From NCBI GenBank assembly GCA_002085445.1, contig NBMI01000064.1, positions 1 to 52,076 of the forward strand: a stretch of DNA of 52,076 nt, read 5' to 3'. This document shows positions 8,263-16,421 of this stretch, in pieces. The translations under genes were made by a program, and so were the position numbers. Every line of letters begins with the position of its first letter. Position 1 is the first letter of the stretch. Under the pieces are notes generated by a model that saw only the letters and a program-made list of their open reading frames with translations, was not told the origin of the DNA and made no database searches. The stretch is from Candidatus Parabeggiatoa sp. nov. 2 (GTDB lineage Bacteria > Pseudomonadota > Gammaproteobacteria > Beggiatoales > Beggiatoaceae).

Positions 8263-8424
8263 CAGGTAGGATGGGCAAACATAACCAACTGACTTATTTT
8301 TTAATACCGACAATCGGTTGCCCACCCTGCCGCTTGATTCAATTAAAATGAATGGTGGGCAAACGATCACCGGTATTATCAAATCAGTTGATTTGTGTTT
8401 GCCCACCCTACGCTTACTACCTGG
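8263..8424. mobile_element. 162-base imperfect inverted-repeat element
   Basis: The left side reads CCAGGTAG, then GATGGGCAAACATAACCAAC. The right side is the complement of a similar sequence with about 10 extra bases. Inner inverted pairs (AATACCG and CGGTATT) continue the fold, so the transcript would form one long hairpin. It has no gene and is probably a non-autonomous element. Confidence 0.6.
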
Positions 8425-8487
8425 TTTGCCCCAATGCCATTAAGATTGATACGCGGTATTTTTGACCCTTTTCAGATATCCAAATGT

Positions 8488-8913
8488 TCAGGAATCAACA
8501 TGTTGTTGATTACCAACATAAAATTTATTCCAACCCATTTCCCCCAATACGCCGGCAGCAACGCCAACAATGTAACACACTAAATCGCTCCACAAAAAAC
8601 CCCGTCCAGTGACTAAAGCGACAAGGCGATTGCTGCGAAGTTCGTTAATCCAAGGTGCCCGATAGAGTTGGCTGAATTCAATGCAGAATGCCAGAAGCAG
8701 TGTGATAGCGGCTACCTTCAGCATTGAAAGTGACGGGAAAAGAAAACCAATAAAAAGAAAAGTCATCAATGCCCAAAGCGTATCACCGGCGTATTTGACG
8801 ATAAAATCAGGTAGCATTTCCGGAATTTCGCGTGAACCTAGGGCAAGCACGAACGCGATAACTACCATCAATGCATAAACGAGTCGATTTCGAGTAAACT
8901 GTGTTGATTGCAT
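8488..8913 (-). CDS. DUF2809 family membrane protein
   Basis: The protein has about 141 residues and four predicted membrane segments (LVYALMVVIAFVLALG, ALMTFLFIGFLFP, VAAITLLLAFCIEFSQ, LVCYIVGVAAGVLG). The pattern CIEFSQLYRAPWIN followed by GFLWSDLVCY is characteristic of DUF2809. Function is unknown. ATG 8913 is preferred over the upstream TTG at 8943 because residues before it do not look like family sequence. It appears to stand alone between repeat blocks. Confidence 0.8.
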   Translation of the reverse strand: MQSTQFTRNRLVYALMVVIAFVLALGSREIPEMLPDFIVKYAGDTLWALMTFLFIGFLFPSLSMLKVAAITLLLAFCIEFSQLYRAPWINELRSNRLVALVTGRGFLWSDLVCYIVGVAAGVLGEMGWNKFYVGNQQHVDS

Positions 8914-8970
8914 AATTGTTTTAAGGTATTTACTGGCGTGCAAGGCGAACCACCTTGCCTCCGGTATTTG

Positions 8971-9135
8971 TTAAATAATTAATTCCACCACCGTTGCCGT
9001 CACGTTGCCAACGGCAAAAATCGTTTTGACGCCCAAAGAAATAATCTCATTTCGTCTTAAAGGCGACATCGCCGTTAATCCACCTATCATAATCCCAAGG
9101 CTGCCGAGGTTGATAAACGAATTAACCCAATTCAT
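8971..9135 (-). pseudogene. C-terminal relic of a concentrative nucleoside transporter
   Basis: Reading from 9135, the minus strand encodes about 54 residues that include FINLGSLGIMIGGL, MSPLRRNEII and SLGVKTIFAVGNVTA, ending TVVELII. These match the last membrane region of CNT/NupC-type nucleoside transporters (typically ANFGSLGI, then a GG-MAP-RR pattern). A transporter of this family is ~400 residues, so only the end survives. DNA upstream on the minus strand is repeat-rich with no continuing homology seen. Confidence 0.65.
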
Positions 9136-9149
9136 CCCAAGATTCCGTT

Positions 9150-9410
9150 TACTCCTAAAATAAGTTGTACTAAACTCACGGTTTATTCCTAAATGGCTTA
9201 TTATTAATCCCTTTTTATAAATCCTTTCTAAAATACAATCCCTGTCGTTATTGAAAGTGACAACGGATTGGCGGATTCAACAGATTAACTGTTATTCCTG
9301 AATGACTTATTATTAATCCATTTTTATAAATCCGTTATAAAATACAATTCCTGTCGTTATTGAAGGTAAATCTGTTGTACTAGAGATTCTGTCAATTCTG
9401 ATTCTGACAT
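9150..9410. repeat. repeat field with GTTGTACT ends and ATCCCTGTCGTTAT motifs
   Basis: Two similar ~110-base units (CCTAAATGGCTTATTATTAATCC-like and CCTGAATGACTTATTATTAAT-like) each end in a CCTGTCGTTATTGAA sequence. GTTGTACT occurs near 9168 and 9374. No gene is seen. Confidence 0.55.
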
Positions 9411-9419
9411 TTATTTGAT

Positions 9420-9779
9420 TCACTGAGATAACCGAATGGCGTTTTGAGATAAAATCAACTGACTGGCTTTGGTTAAATGTTCACAAATCCAAGTATCAAC
9501 TGGTTTATTCTCAAGTTTAGCAATCCGTGTCATATCTCGATGCACTTGTGGTGGCAGTTTTAAACTTAATTCACCCGAATAAGGTTTTTCAGGCTCTTCA
9601 CCCAGTTCGGCGCAAAATGCCAGATAATCTTCAACCGAATCTATAAAAGCCGCTTTGATTTCTGGCACGGTTGTCCCTTGAAAAGTAATAACGGCCCGCG
9701 TGTTAATCACTTCACCGTGAAAAATATCGGCTTCGTCATCAAACTCAACCTGACCTATATAACCTTTATAATTTAACAT
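9420..9779 (-). CDS. hicB: HicB-type antitoxin
   Basis: This ~119-residue protein has the degraded-RNase-fold N-terminus of HicB (MLNYKGYIGQVEFDDEADIF, then VINTRAVITFQG). It ends in a ribbon-helix-helix-like C-terminus (SLKLPPQVHRDMTRIAKLEN), the part that binds the operator. The C-terminal type SGELSLKLPPQ is typical of HicB proteins encoded downstream of hicA. ATG 9779 is chosen because AAAGGAGA lies about 9 bases upstream of it. The ATG at 9785 is only 3 bases from that site, and farther upstream starts lack support. The gene follows hicA after a ~70-base gap. Confidence 0.88.
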   Translation of the reverse strand: MLNYKGYIGQVEFDDEADIFHGEVINTRAVITFQGTTVPEIKAAFIDSVEDYLAFCAELGEEPEKPYSGELSLKLPPQVHRDMTRIAKLENKPVDTWICEHLTKASQLILSQNAIRLSQ

Positions 9780-9850
9780 AAACATGTTCTCCTTTGACCA
9801 AAAAAACATAAGAATGATACGATAAATGCGAGAAAGTGTCACGGTTCATA

Positions 9851-10108
9851 TTATGGAACAATATTCGCTTCCATTAAAAGCCGCCTGACACTTTTCACGG
9901 CACCTTTATCTGTTTCAGGCCTCGGATGTGGTCTATGAAAAACCGCCGGAGGAACACCAATATATTTGACCCGGATTCTTGAACCTTTACCCTCACTGAT
10001 TTTGGCACCAGTTGCCACCAATAAACTTTCAATCTCTTTCCAAAGGATATCCGTTGGAACCGGATCATGAAAAATCTTAACTAATGTCTTGCGTTGCGAT
10101 TTGTTCAT
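9851..10108 (-). CDS. hicA: HicA-type mRNA interferase toxin
   Basis: An 85-residue HicA-like protein encoded upstream of hicB. It has the double-stranded-RNA-binding-like fold signature: a conserved LLVATGAKISEGKGSRIRV segment, then FHRPHPRPETDKGAV, in which the HRPHP His matches the catalytic His of HicA. HicA cleaves mRNA and tmRNA and is blocked by HicB. The order hicA-hicB is the standard one. The start ATG at 10108 has a weak ribosome binding site (GAG). Repeats flank both sides of the pair. Confidence 0.88.
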   Translation of the reverse strand: MNKSQRKTLVKIFHDPVPTDILWKEIESLLVATGAKISEGKGSRIRVKYIGVPPAVFHRPHPRPETDKGAVKSVRRLLMEANIVP

Positions 10109-10119
10109 GTTAAATTTTC

Positions 10120-10466
10120 TCGTTCCTTAGCAACGGCGTAGGAACGCGTTGCGCGTAGCAAAACAGGTTTTTAAAGTGGGCCAGCTTGTCGAATTGATAG
10201 CGCTAGTTTTGCCAATGGCCCACATTTCTCAAAAAGTTAACCACACAAGCGGTGGGCGGCGGTTGCGCTTAAAAAAAGGGTAGACATTATCCCATAACTT
10301 GCGCCACCTGGCAAAATTGCGCCACACAGGGCCCGTTTGTAGCAAGCGTCAGGTGGGTATAGGAACGAACCGAAGCTCAACGGAGTTAAACCCACCAATA
10401 GCGCCCAGGCGATAAATCGCCTACTACAAACGGGAGGCGATAAATCGCCTACTACAAACGGTTTTA
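10120..10466. repeat. repeat field with one 48-base element and GGCGATAAATCGCC hairpins
   Basis: A 48-base GTGGGCC element lies at 10176-10223, preceded by GCGCGTAGCAAAAC as in the 7.9 kb array. At 10415-10460 AGGCGATAAATCGCCTACTA occurs twice in tandem. No gene is seen. Confidence 0.75.
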
Positions 10467-11108
10467 TTATTTGGGAGTTGCCTTATAATTAACTAACCGA
10501 CCCTCTTCCATCTTCAACACCCTGTCTGCGGTATGAAAATACTTATCATCATGTGTCACCGCAATAATCGTTTTTCCCTGTTTTTTCAAGTCTTGAAGTA
10601 TGACTTCATAAAAATACTGTCTAAACTGCGGATCTTGATCCGCCGCAACTTCATCAAAAATATAGACAGGCTTGTTTTCCAAAACCGCGGCAATAAAAGC
10701 CAACCGTTTCTTTTGCCCGGTTGATAAATCCACATTGGTGAACTTGCCATCAATAAACTCCGTTTTTTTATCCAACTCCATTAAACGTAACAACGATTTT
10801 AAACGTTGTTCATCAATGTCACGTAAACCATAGAGCCTATCAAATAATTGAAAATCTGTAAAAATAATCGAAAACAATTCACGGTAACTCTGATAATTCG
10901 TCTGATCGATTTGATCATCATCAACATAAAGAGAACCAGTGGCTGGATAATATAAGCCAATCAACAGTTTTAGTAACGTTGATTTACCACTGCCATTACC
11001 GCCCACAATAAATAAGATTTCTCCTTGCTTAATCGTCATATTGATAGCACCTATCGAAAATAATGTCTTACCCGACGGTTCCCTATAATGGAAAATCATG
11101 TCGTCCAA
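10467..11108 (-). pseudogene. ATP-binding half of a cyclic-peptide-exporter type ABC transporter
   Basis: About 213 residues form one nucleotide-binding domain: Walker A GGNGSGKST (near 37), signature LSTGQKKR (near 129), Walker B VYIFDEVAADQDP (near 148) and H-loop VTHDD (near 186). The LSTGQKKR signature and overall spacing resemble PvdE/SyrD-type exporters, which are normally ~550 residues with an N-terminal six-helix membrane domain. That domain is absent. The frame is open only back to a TAA at 11115-11117. Residues just before and after that stop (ETFQ, then IRLDDMIFHY) read like one continuous family segment, so this is the 3' remainder of a longer gene. The first in-frame starts are TTG 11108 and ATG 11099. 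Confidence 0.75.
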
Positions 11109-11114
11109 TCGAAT

Positions 11115-12026
11115 TTATTGAAATGTTTCGATAGGTACCGAAGACACCAAGCCAGACTGATGCGCCAACTCCTTATCTAATTGGGCTTCTAATTGAGAAA
11201 TATTGTCGATAGTGTCCCGGCGTTCATAATAAGGGCATGGCGTACCCAACATCCCTAATAATATCGGTGGCACAACACAACCGTTTTTCATGGCTTGATA
11301 AGGAATACGAACTTCTTCCATCTCTTCGATGCTCAATTCAATCTCCAAGTTTTGATAAGGCCAAACATACGATTGTTCTACAGACAGCGTGTTGTCAAGC
11401 TGCATAGGATGGATAAATATCACGTCCGCATTGATTTCGCTGTTAATTTTCTGTTCCAATTGTTCGTGATGCGTATTTAATATCTGAACAATTTGCCCAA
11501 CGCATTTTTTTGGCAGGTATTTTTCCAGTTCCTTCCAGGTTTGCAGGTATTCTTCAACCGGTAGCGCGTAATAGAGTTTTTCAACCCCGAACCGACGCAC
11601 AGAATCCGCTTGCCAGCCAATCATTTTTGACTGATAAAGCCCAAAAGGATCGCTTGAGATGACAATTTGTTCGATATGCTGTCCGGCATGAAGTCGCTTC
11701 AACAAATCGGCTTTATCTTTTGGATTACTCAAAGAACGCTCAGCCCCCGGATTGCCTTTTCCTTTTGGTTTAAATTTAAAAACACAGTCATACTTACCCC
11801 AAATGCAAAGCCCACTCATAGCCACATGATATTCGTCCTTAATTTTCCATCCATGCGGATTCCAAAACCCTTCCAATTGACAAGAATCCGACGCGCTTTT
11901 TTCCATTTGGACAACAACGCCAGCATCCCTATTCCAATGCGCTATGCCATCCTCGATAAGAAACGCGCCGTATTTAACCGCATGATGTTTATCTTTCACC
12001 TTTAATTTCCTATGGTGTTGTTCCAA
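11115..12026 (-). CDS. unrecognised protein, fused near its end to an ABC-transporter linker
   Basis: About 303 residues, with the reading frame open into repeat DNA at the 5' side. The first in-frame start is TTG 12026, and the first ATG is about 40 codons later, so the 5' end may be lost. The first ~245 residues are soluble and I do not recognise them (segments: SGLCIWGKYDCVFKFKPKG, EQIVISSDPFGLYQSKMIGW, ADVIFIHPMQLDN). The last ~45 (LLGMLGTP, then DNISQLEAQLDKEL) look like the end of an ABC membrane domain and its connecting helix, leading in the same frame across a TAA to the ATP-binding domain at 11108. The gene may therefore be a chimera made by deletion of the membrane domain. No function is assigned. 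Confidence 0.45.
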   Translation of the reverse strand: MEQHHRKLKVKDKHHAVKYGAFLIEDGIAHWNRDAGVVVQMEKSASDSCQLEGFWNPHGWKIKDEYHVAMSGLCIWGKYDCVFKFKPKGKGNPGAERSLSNPKDKADLLKRLHAGQHIEQIVISSDPFGLYQSKMIGWQADSVRRFGVEKLYYALPVEEYLQTWKELEKYLPKKCVGQIVQILNTHHEQLEQKINSEINADVIFIHPMQLDNTLSVEQSYVWPYQNLEIELSIEEMEEVRIPYQAMKNGCVVPPILLGMLGTPCPYYERRDTIDNISQLEAQLDKELAHQSGLVSSVPIETFQ

Positions 12027-12036
12027 GATTAATATG

Positions 12037-12228
12037 AGTACAACGAATTACGTGGATAAACGAATTTATATCAAAAATACTTCAACCATGAAGGGGTTAA
12101 ATGTGAATAGCCCCCGTCATTTATGTAGGGGCAATCCTTTATGGTTGCCCTTAAGCATTGAGGTGCAACCTGGGGAAAGCCGCAACTTTTAATTATAATT
12201 CGTTTATCGGCCCGTAATTCGTTGTACT
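12037..12228. mobile_element. AGTACAACG-ended element, copy B2 (192 bases)
   Basis: The left end starts AGTACAACGAATTACG and continues with GGATAAACGAATT. The right end is the near-complement, closing at CGTTGTACT (12220-12228). The inverted ends extend for about 30 bases with small differences. The interior holds a GTAGGGGCAATCC repeat. No target duplication is visible. Single-ended relatives occur near 1369, 2635-2770, 50116 and 50648. Confidence 0.65.
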
Positions 12229-12398
12229 CTACTCAGATTGAATTAACCATAAATTTAGCACCAGCTATGGCAATCTCATCGCTTATGCTACCTATTTTTG
12301 ATCCCTTTTTAATGATGCCGATGACGAGTGTGGGACGCACTCTACGTTGGCTACGCGGGTTACGTTTAGGTGCGTGGGACGCAGTCTACGTTCGCTTT

Positions 12399-12764
12399 TC
12401 AATCCTTCCATATTGTAAATTCCCTTATGGTTTTACCATAGTCTCGTGCTTTACGGCGAAACCAATTAACGAACTCTCGCATATTCTCAATTTTAAATCC
12501 GGGGGGCAACTCGTCAGTGAGTGCTTCTTTGCCTAAACGCAATTGTTTGACTTGCGTTTGTACCTCTTCTGGGTAATCTTTAAGAGTCATTCCCTCTAAA
12601 CTCTTAATAACATGTTTATCCGGGACAGTAGGCGCACGACTGTCAATTAGAGAACGAAAAAAAAATGACTTTTTAACGTAATAATGTTGTACGCGATTAC
12701 CCGTCCAATACGCAAATGCAATTAACTCATCACCATCAAAAACCGGTTTATATCTGTAACGCAT
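12399..12764 (-). CDS. unrecognised 121-residue protein (possible immunity protein)
   Basis: It begins MRYRYKPVFDGDELIAFAYW, contains KKSFFFRSLIDSRAP and ends with MREFVNWFRRKARDYGKTIR. There is no membrane segment or signal peptide. The start ATG 12764 overlaps the end of the upstream gene by 17 bases, and AGAGGA lies before it, so the two are probably co-translated. A small gene overlapping the end of a toxin-like gene suggests an immunity protein, but that is inference from context only. Confidence 0.55.
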   Translation of the reverse strand: MRYRYKPVFDGDELIAFAYWTGNRVQHYYVKKSFFFRSLIDSRAPTVPDKHVIKSLEGMTLKDYPEEVQTQVKQLRLGKEALTDELPPGFKIENMREFVNWFRRKARDYGKTIREFTIWKD

Positions 12765-13308
12765 TTTTTAATTCCTCTGGAATAGGGTCATTCGGGTAGA
12801 TAATGCCCAACGCATCCAATTCATCTAACGTTTTTTGTAGCTTGTCTGGATAGATATTGGTTTCGTTTAATATTTTTTCATCTTTATCTAAACGGTACAA
12901 CGTTTTTGCAATCATCCCTAAGTCAGCATCAATGCCTTTTTTTCTGACCTCAGCTTGAACATATTCCAATTCTGCTTTCAAAGCGGTTAGATGGAATGGA
13001 ACATAGTTTTGGGGCGAACCCGTCTCAAAAGATTGAGCAAATCGTGTCACGATTTGTTGGATGTGAGCGGGATCATCAAAGTTCCAACCGGCAGTGCGTC
13101 ATGCATTAATTTCCACCATCTCATGTTTTAAGGCCGCCGAACCTTCAATGCCACCGACTAAAATGTTGTCAACGATATTCGGGTTGCCCAAAGCTTTAGC
13201 GTAAGCTTCAACCTCTTTAATCGCTTGTTTATCTTTTAATAACTCGGTATCCAATCCTCGCTCTTGTTTCACAAGTGCTTGATTAGCTTTAACAATTTTC
13301 GATGGCAT
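12748..13308 (-). pseudogene. toxin-like gene interrupted by an in-frame TGA
   Basis: One frame runs from ATG 13308 to the stop at 12748, broken only by TGA at 13099-13101. Before the stop: LVGGIEGSAALKHEMVEINA. After it: RTAGWNFDDPAHIQQI, VPFHLTALKAELEYVQ and VRKKGIDADLGMIAKTL. Together they read as a single ~186-residue domain. A HEMVEINA-type motif followed by a helical AELEYVQ stretch resembles C-terminal domains of secreted polymorphic toxins, but I cannot name the family. GTG 13050 could restart translation. The 5' end overlaps the stop of another frame by one base (TAATG), as if a longer ORF had been frameshifted. Confidence 0.5.
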
Positions 13309-13475
13309 TAATTGTTATAAGGCTCGTGTGGCATACCATCCAACTCATTTGTGGATTGCCCGCCTCTTGTGACAACTATCCCACCCTTTTCTTCAGGTTC
13401 AGTGTCCTTATCTGATTCTGATGAATCAGGTTGACTTTTCACGTCGAATTTACTCCATTTAGCCCTAGTTTGAGT
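13308..13475 (-). pseudogene. short upstream fragment, possible linker of the toxin-like protein
   Basis: The frame encodes a low-complexity acidic stretch (PDSSESDKDTEPEEKGGIVV, then GGQSTNELDGMPHEPYNN) ending exactly at the start of the toxin-like gene. Farther upstream it enters repeat DNA (AGTTCTTCGCGTAGCGAAG at 13512-13530), so the original 5' region is lost. Acidic linkers before toxin domains are common, which would fit, but evidence is thin. Confidence 0.3.
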
Positions 13476-13479
13476 AGAG

Positions 13480-13850
13480 TTTGCTAGGGCCATAAGTATT
13501 GGTAGTGATGGAGTTCTTCGCGTAGCGAAGTGCGAGCCCAGACAAAGCGCAGCGAAGAACTCCAATATGACTTATTAACTGATGTTACGCACATTGCTTC
13601 GACGAAGTCACAGTTTGTTTGTGCAATAAAGCGGAAAGTTCCATACCATGATGATGTTTGGTGAAAGGGCAACCGCAAAGGGGCAACCACAAGGGATTGC
13701 CCCTACAATATATAACGATATGTAGGGGCAACCCTACGGATTGCCCCGATTGACTCTCAAAAGAAGCGTTGTGCGTAACATCAGTTATTAAACTTATACA
13801 ACAACCATTGTTTCTGATTATGCACTGTCGCTCGCTTAGCGGCAATTTCC
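13480..13850. repeat. repeat field: CTTCGCGTAGCGAAG and GTAGGGGCAA motifs
   Basis: The field contains GTTCTTCGCGTAGCGAAG palindromes, an inverted pair of GTAGGGGCAACC and GGATTGCCCCTAC units (13665-13750), and GATGTTACGCACA near 13580 with its complement near 13775. That last pair makes an inverted repeat of about 12 bases enclosing ~200 bases. No gene is seen. Confidence 0.6.
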
Positions 13851-13852
13851 AA

Positions 13853-14686
13853 TTAAAAGTAGGGTATTGAAGGTTGTACCTTGATTGTCTTGGGTCCTTT
13901 TTCATAATGAAGCACACACAGGTGCCAATGAGAAACACCCTCTTTTTTCGCCTGTTCTTTCATGTTCTCTACTTGAGCCACGGTAATCGTATCCATTCCA
14001 GTGAAGAGTTCTTCTAGTGCCTCATCATAAGGCAATGGATCAGGCTCCACTTTAACGGTTGTTATGCCTGGCAAATATTGATTGGCTAAATCAAGTAACA
14101 TAAACGGTTCTTTCTCATTACCCGGGGCTCCCGTTACTATTTGTCCATGTCCTTTTTCAAACAAATGATCATCCAATTCTCTAAAAAGAGTTTCAACAAA
14201 ATCCAATCCGTATAGCCCAGAAGCTGAATGTAAGAAATATTCTGTGTCTGGTGGGGTTGGCTCAAATGGGGGATTGGAAATCAAATAGTCGAATTGTTTT
14301 CCCGCGACGGGCTTCCAAATGTCATGTCGATCACCATCTGCTATCTCAATTTGGCCTTCTAATCCATTCAACATAATGTTGAATCCGGCAAAAATTTTGG
14401 CCCGAGGATTAATTTCCAAAGCAGTCACCCTTTTAGCCCCGGCTTTAATTGCACCAATCGAAAGAACCCCTGAGCCAACGCCTATTTCTAAGACTTCGGC
14501 CCCGTTGATTTTATCCACAACAATTTCATCCAAGAAAAATTGCTGTTCAGGAAATAGGGGAATAACTTGGTCCATTTCCGGATAATCAGCTTTATCTGTA
14601 ATAACTAAAAAGTCATTTATTCGACTGATCTTTTTATCTTGCAGTGCTTTTTCAAGCATGGAATTAACGACATCCATCTTTGTCAT
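13853..14686 (-). CDS. class I SAM-dependent methyltransferase
   Basis: A 277-residue protein with a Rossmann methyltransferase core. Motif I is EVLEIGVGSGVLSIGA (near residue 64). The acidic loop ending strand 2 is TALEINPRA. Motif IV is LISNPPFEPTPPD (near 134), of the NPPF type found in N-methylases of the HemK/PrmC/RsmC group. A short helical N-terminus precedes the core, and a ~90-residue C-terminal extension (DPLPYDEALEELFTGMD) follows. GAGG lies 8 bases before ATG 14686. Given nearby O-methyl- and carbamoyl-transfer enzymes, it may modify a secondary metabolite, but a protein or RNA substrate is equally possible from motifs. Confidence 0.8.
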   Translation of the reverse strand: MTKMDVVNSMLEKALQDKKISRINDFLVITDKADYPEMDQVIPLFPEQQFFLDEIVVDKINGAEVLEIGVGSGVLSIGAIKAGAKRVTALEINPRAKIFAGFNIMLNGLEGQIEIADGDRHDIWKPVAGKQFDYLISNPPFEPTPPDTEYFLHSASGLYGLDFVETLFRELDDHLFEKGHGQIVTGAPGNEKEPFMLLDLANQYLPGITTVKVEPDPLPYDEALEELFTGMDTITVAQVENMKEQAKKEGVSHWHLCVLHYEKGPKTIKVQPSIPYF

Positions 14687-14737
14687 AAGCTAACCTCTTT
14701 TTCAGCTAAAAATATTTGTTTAAAAAACGTTGTAGTT

Positions 14738-14825
14738 GTAAGGTGGGCAACCACGTTGCCCACCTGCCCACTTAGAAATCTGTAAGGTGGGCAACCACGT
14801 TGCCCACCTGCCCACTTAGAAATCC
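14738..14825. repeat. 44-base tandem repeat, two copies
   Basis: Two copies of a unit starting GTAAGGTGGGCAACCACG (14738 and 14782) lie in tandem. Each contains the inverted pair AGGTGGGCAA / TTGCCCACCT, so each can form a hairpin. The block lies upstream of the methyltransferase and downstream of the nitroreductase gene. Confidence 0.75.
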
Positions 14826-14845
14826 GATTTTTTGAAAAAATCGGA
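14823..14845 (-). terminator. 23-base hairpin after the nitroreductase gene
   Basis: TCCGATTTTTT pairs with AAAAAATCGGA around a single base. It lies 10 bases beyond the nitroreductase stop and is related to the hairpins at 5932-5964 and 32463-32491, which occupy the same post-stop position. Confidence 0.5.
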
Positions 14846-14854
14846 GGGTTTCAG

Positions 14855-15973
14855 TTAACGATAACAGACGTGATCAGTACGGCGCAAGGTTCTAGCAATC
14901 GCCGGATATTCTCCCATCGCCCGCCCGGTTCGGAAGCAAAAAATAGGCAATTCAGGTTCTGAAAAACCAAAGACTTGTTGGAGTGTTTCGTAACCATTTG
15001 CAACCAAATCGTTCAGAGAGTTAGGTAGGTTGAAAGTACCAAGGCGTTGTGGATAAATGATAGCGGGAAGATTGGTGATGGGTTGAAAACCATAGCCGCG
15101 CAGATTTAACAACAGCCAGAGTCTTAATACCAAACGGCCAGAAGCTACTAAATCCTCTACCGAGGCTGATAGTGTCGTGATACAACCTATCCCGGCGCCA
15201 TCGTCATAACTTGACGGCGACGGTTCCGAAGAGTCATCAAAAATGTATGATTCAAGTTTCTGTAAGCTTGGTGGAAACCAGCCAAGACGGGTTGCTAACC
15301 ACCACAGACGAGAGCGCAAATAATACAGCCAATTTGGATTTTTCCGTAAAAAGCTTCGCCAAGACATGCCATCCCTCGTTTTCTCAATTTCCTTGTCCGT
15401 GAAACGAACCCACCTCGTCATATCTTCGCAAAACTCTGGCCATTTCAAAGCAATCTGATCGGCATTTTTCAGCAATTGTAGGTACTCATCCGGGTATTTC
15501 TCGGTGAAATACAAATTCGCCCCTTGAATCGCGGCAGCTTCTTGACGAACTTCTTGAAACACCGGATCATCAACGGAACCACCCGCATAGTAACGTCGAT
15601 CACTATGGCGCAAGAACAGTGCTTGCGCCAAGGGTGCCGGGGACAGGTTGTCAACCGTGTTAAGTTCGGCCCTTAACCAAGGATGCTCGTCGGAACGTTC
15701 CTCCAACAAGAAAGTGAACCGTGCTTCCAATCCTTCAGTACTACCGGCTAATTCGATTGTTTCAGCAATCATGCCTATGCCCAACACCGATAAATCATCT
15801 GGAAATGTCGCCAGTTTGGCACGTTCATATGAATGAAAAACTTCCAGTACATTTTCACGAACCACTATTTTCCAAGGTTGGCTATTTTCTGGGGTTGGCG
15901 TTTGCAAAATTGCTTGTACAATACGATCTATTTTTTCACTATTAGGAATAGAAGAGACAATTTTATTCGACAT
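14855..15973 (-). CDS. Acg-type nitroreductase-family protein
   Basis: About 372 residues, longer than ordinary nitroreductases (~200) and in the range of the double-domain Acg group. ENSQPWKIVV near residue 30 is the FMN-binding start of the fold (SSxNxQPW-like pattern). The paired second half has LRLWLLLNLRGYGFQPITNL and the end RTGRAMGEYP, matching the usual FRxG close of the family. Acg proteins bind FMN but may lack redox activity. Here a redox or cyclodehydration role in tailoring is possible from context (methyltransferases, carbamoyltransferase). ATG 15973 is preferred over the adjacent GTG 15976. AGG lies close upstream. The gene is set apart from the carbamoyltransferase gene by a 450-base repeat region. 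Confidence 0.75.
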   Translation of the reverse strand: MSNKIVSSIPNSEKIDRIVQAILQTPTPENSQPWKIVVRENVLEVFHSYERAKLATFPDDLSVLGIGMIAETIELAGSTEGLEARFTFLLEERSDEHPWLRAELNTVDNLSPAPLAQALFLRHSDRRYYAGGSVDDPVFQEVRQEAAAIQGANLYFTEKYPDEYLQLLKNADQIALKWPEFCEDMTRWVRFTDKEIEKTRDGMSWRSFLRKNPNWLYYLRSRLWWLATRLGWFPPSLQKLESYIFDDSSEPSPSSYDDGAGIGCITTLSASVEDLVASGRLVLRLWLLLNLRGYGFQPITNLPAIIYPQRLGTFNLPNSLNDLVANGYETLQQVFGFSEPELPIFCFRTGRAMGEYPAIARTLRRTDHVCYR

Positions 15974-16144
15974 CACCTAGTATATTATTTATTTTATCGT
16001 AAATGAAGGCTAAAATAAGGAAATAGATTGTTTTATTTGGAAATTCAGGGAGTTCCATTTTTACGACTCAGAATTTAAGAATTAATAAAATAAACCGGTT
16101 TTATTCTGTTAATTATAGGCGCATTCCCAATCCACGGACAGTTA

Positions 16145-16312
16145 AGTACAACGGATACTCGAAATAAACGGATACTGCTCACACATTCTCCTAATATTTT
16201 TATACGCACCAAGACGAGGACTGTTTTGAACAGTTCAAAATCGACCCTTTTGATGACTGACTGCGTTTTAGTTCAGATGAAGTATCCGTTTTTTTCGCGT
16301 ATCCGTTGTACT
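16145..16312. mobile_element. AGTACAACG-ended element, copy B3 (168 bases)
   Basis: AGTACAACGGATACTCG at 16145 is matched by its near-complement closing at 16312 (CGTATCCGTTGTACT), giving inverted ends of about 30 bases. The interior has a GAACTGTTTTGAACAGTTC-like palindrome near 16225. No target duplication or coding capacity is visible. It lies between the nitroreductase and carbamoyltransferase genes. Confidence 0.65.
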
Positions 16313-16421
16313 CAAGACGGGTACTCAAGATTGGTAATGACCCTTTTTTTGGGAATGCGCCCTTAATTCTTAAATTCGGAAAATTCTGATTCCGACATTG
16401 ATTGTACAAAACAATTCATCA

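Noticed and set aside
12236..12325. Minus-strand peptide VIGIIKKGSKIGSISDEIAI as a gene relic
   Set aside because: It looks protein-like and ends in a stop, but I could not match it to a family and no start or parent gene is visible.
13099..13101. TGA as selenocysteine
   Set aside because: No selenocysteine insertion element was identified downstream, and the domain is not a known selenoprotein family.
13308..13308. TAATG stop/start overlap as proof of a designed two-gene operon
   Set aside because: The upstream frame enters repeat DNA and has no recognisable start, so a frameshifted single gene is at least as likely.
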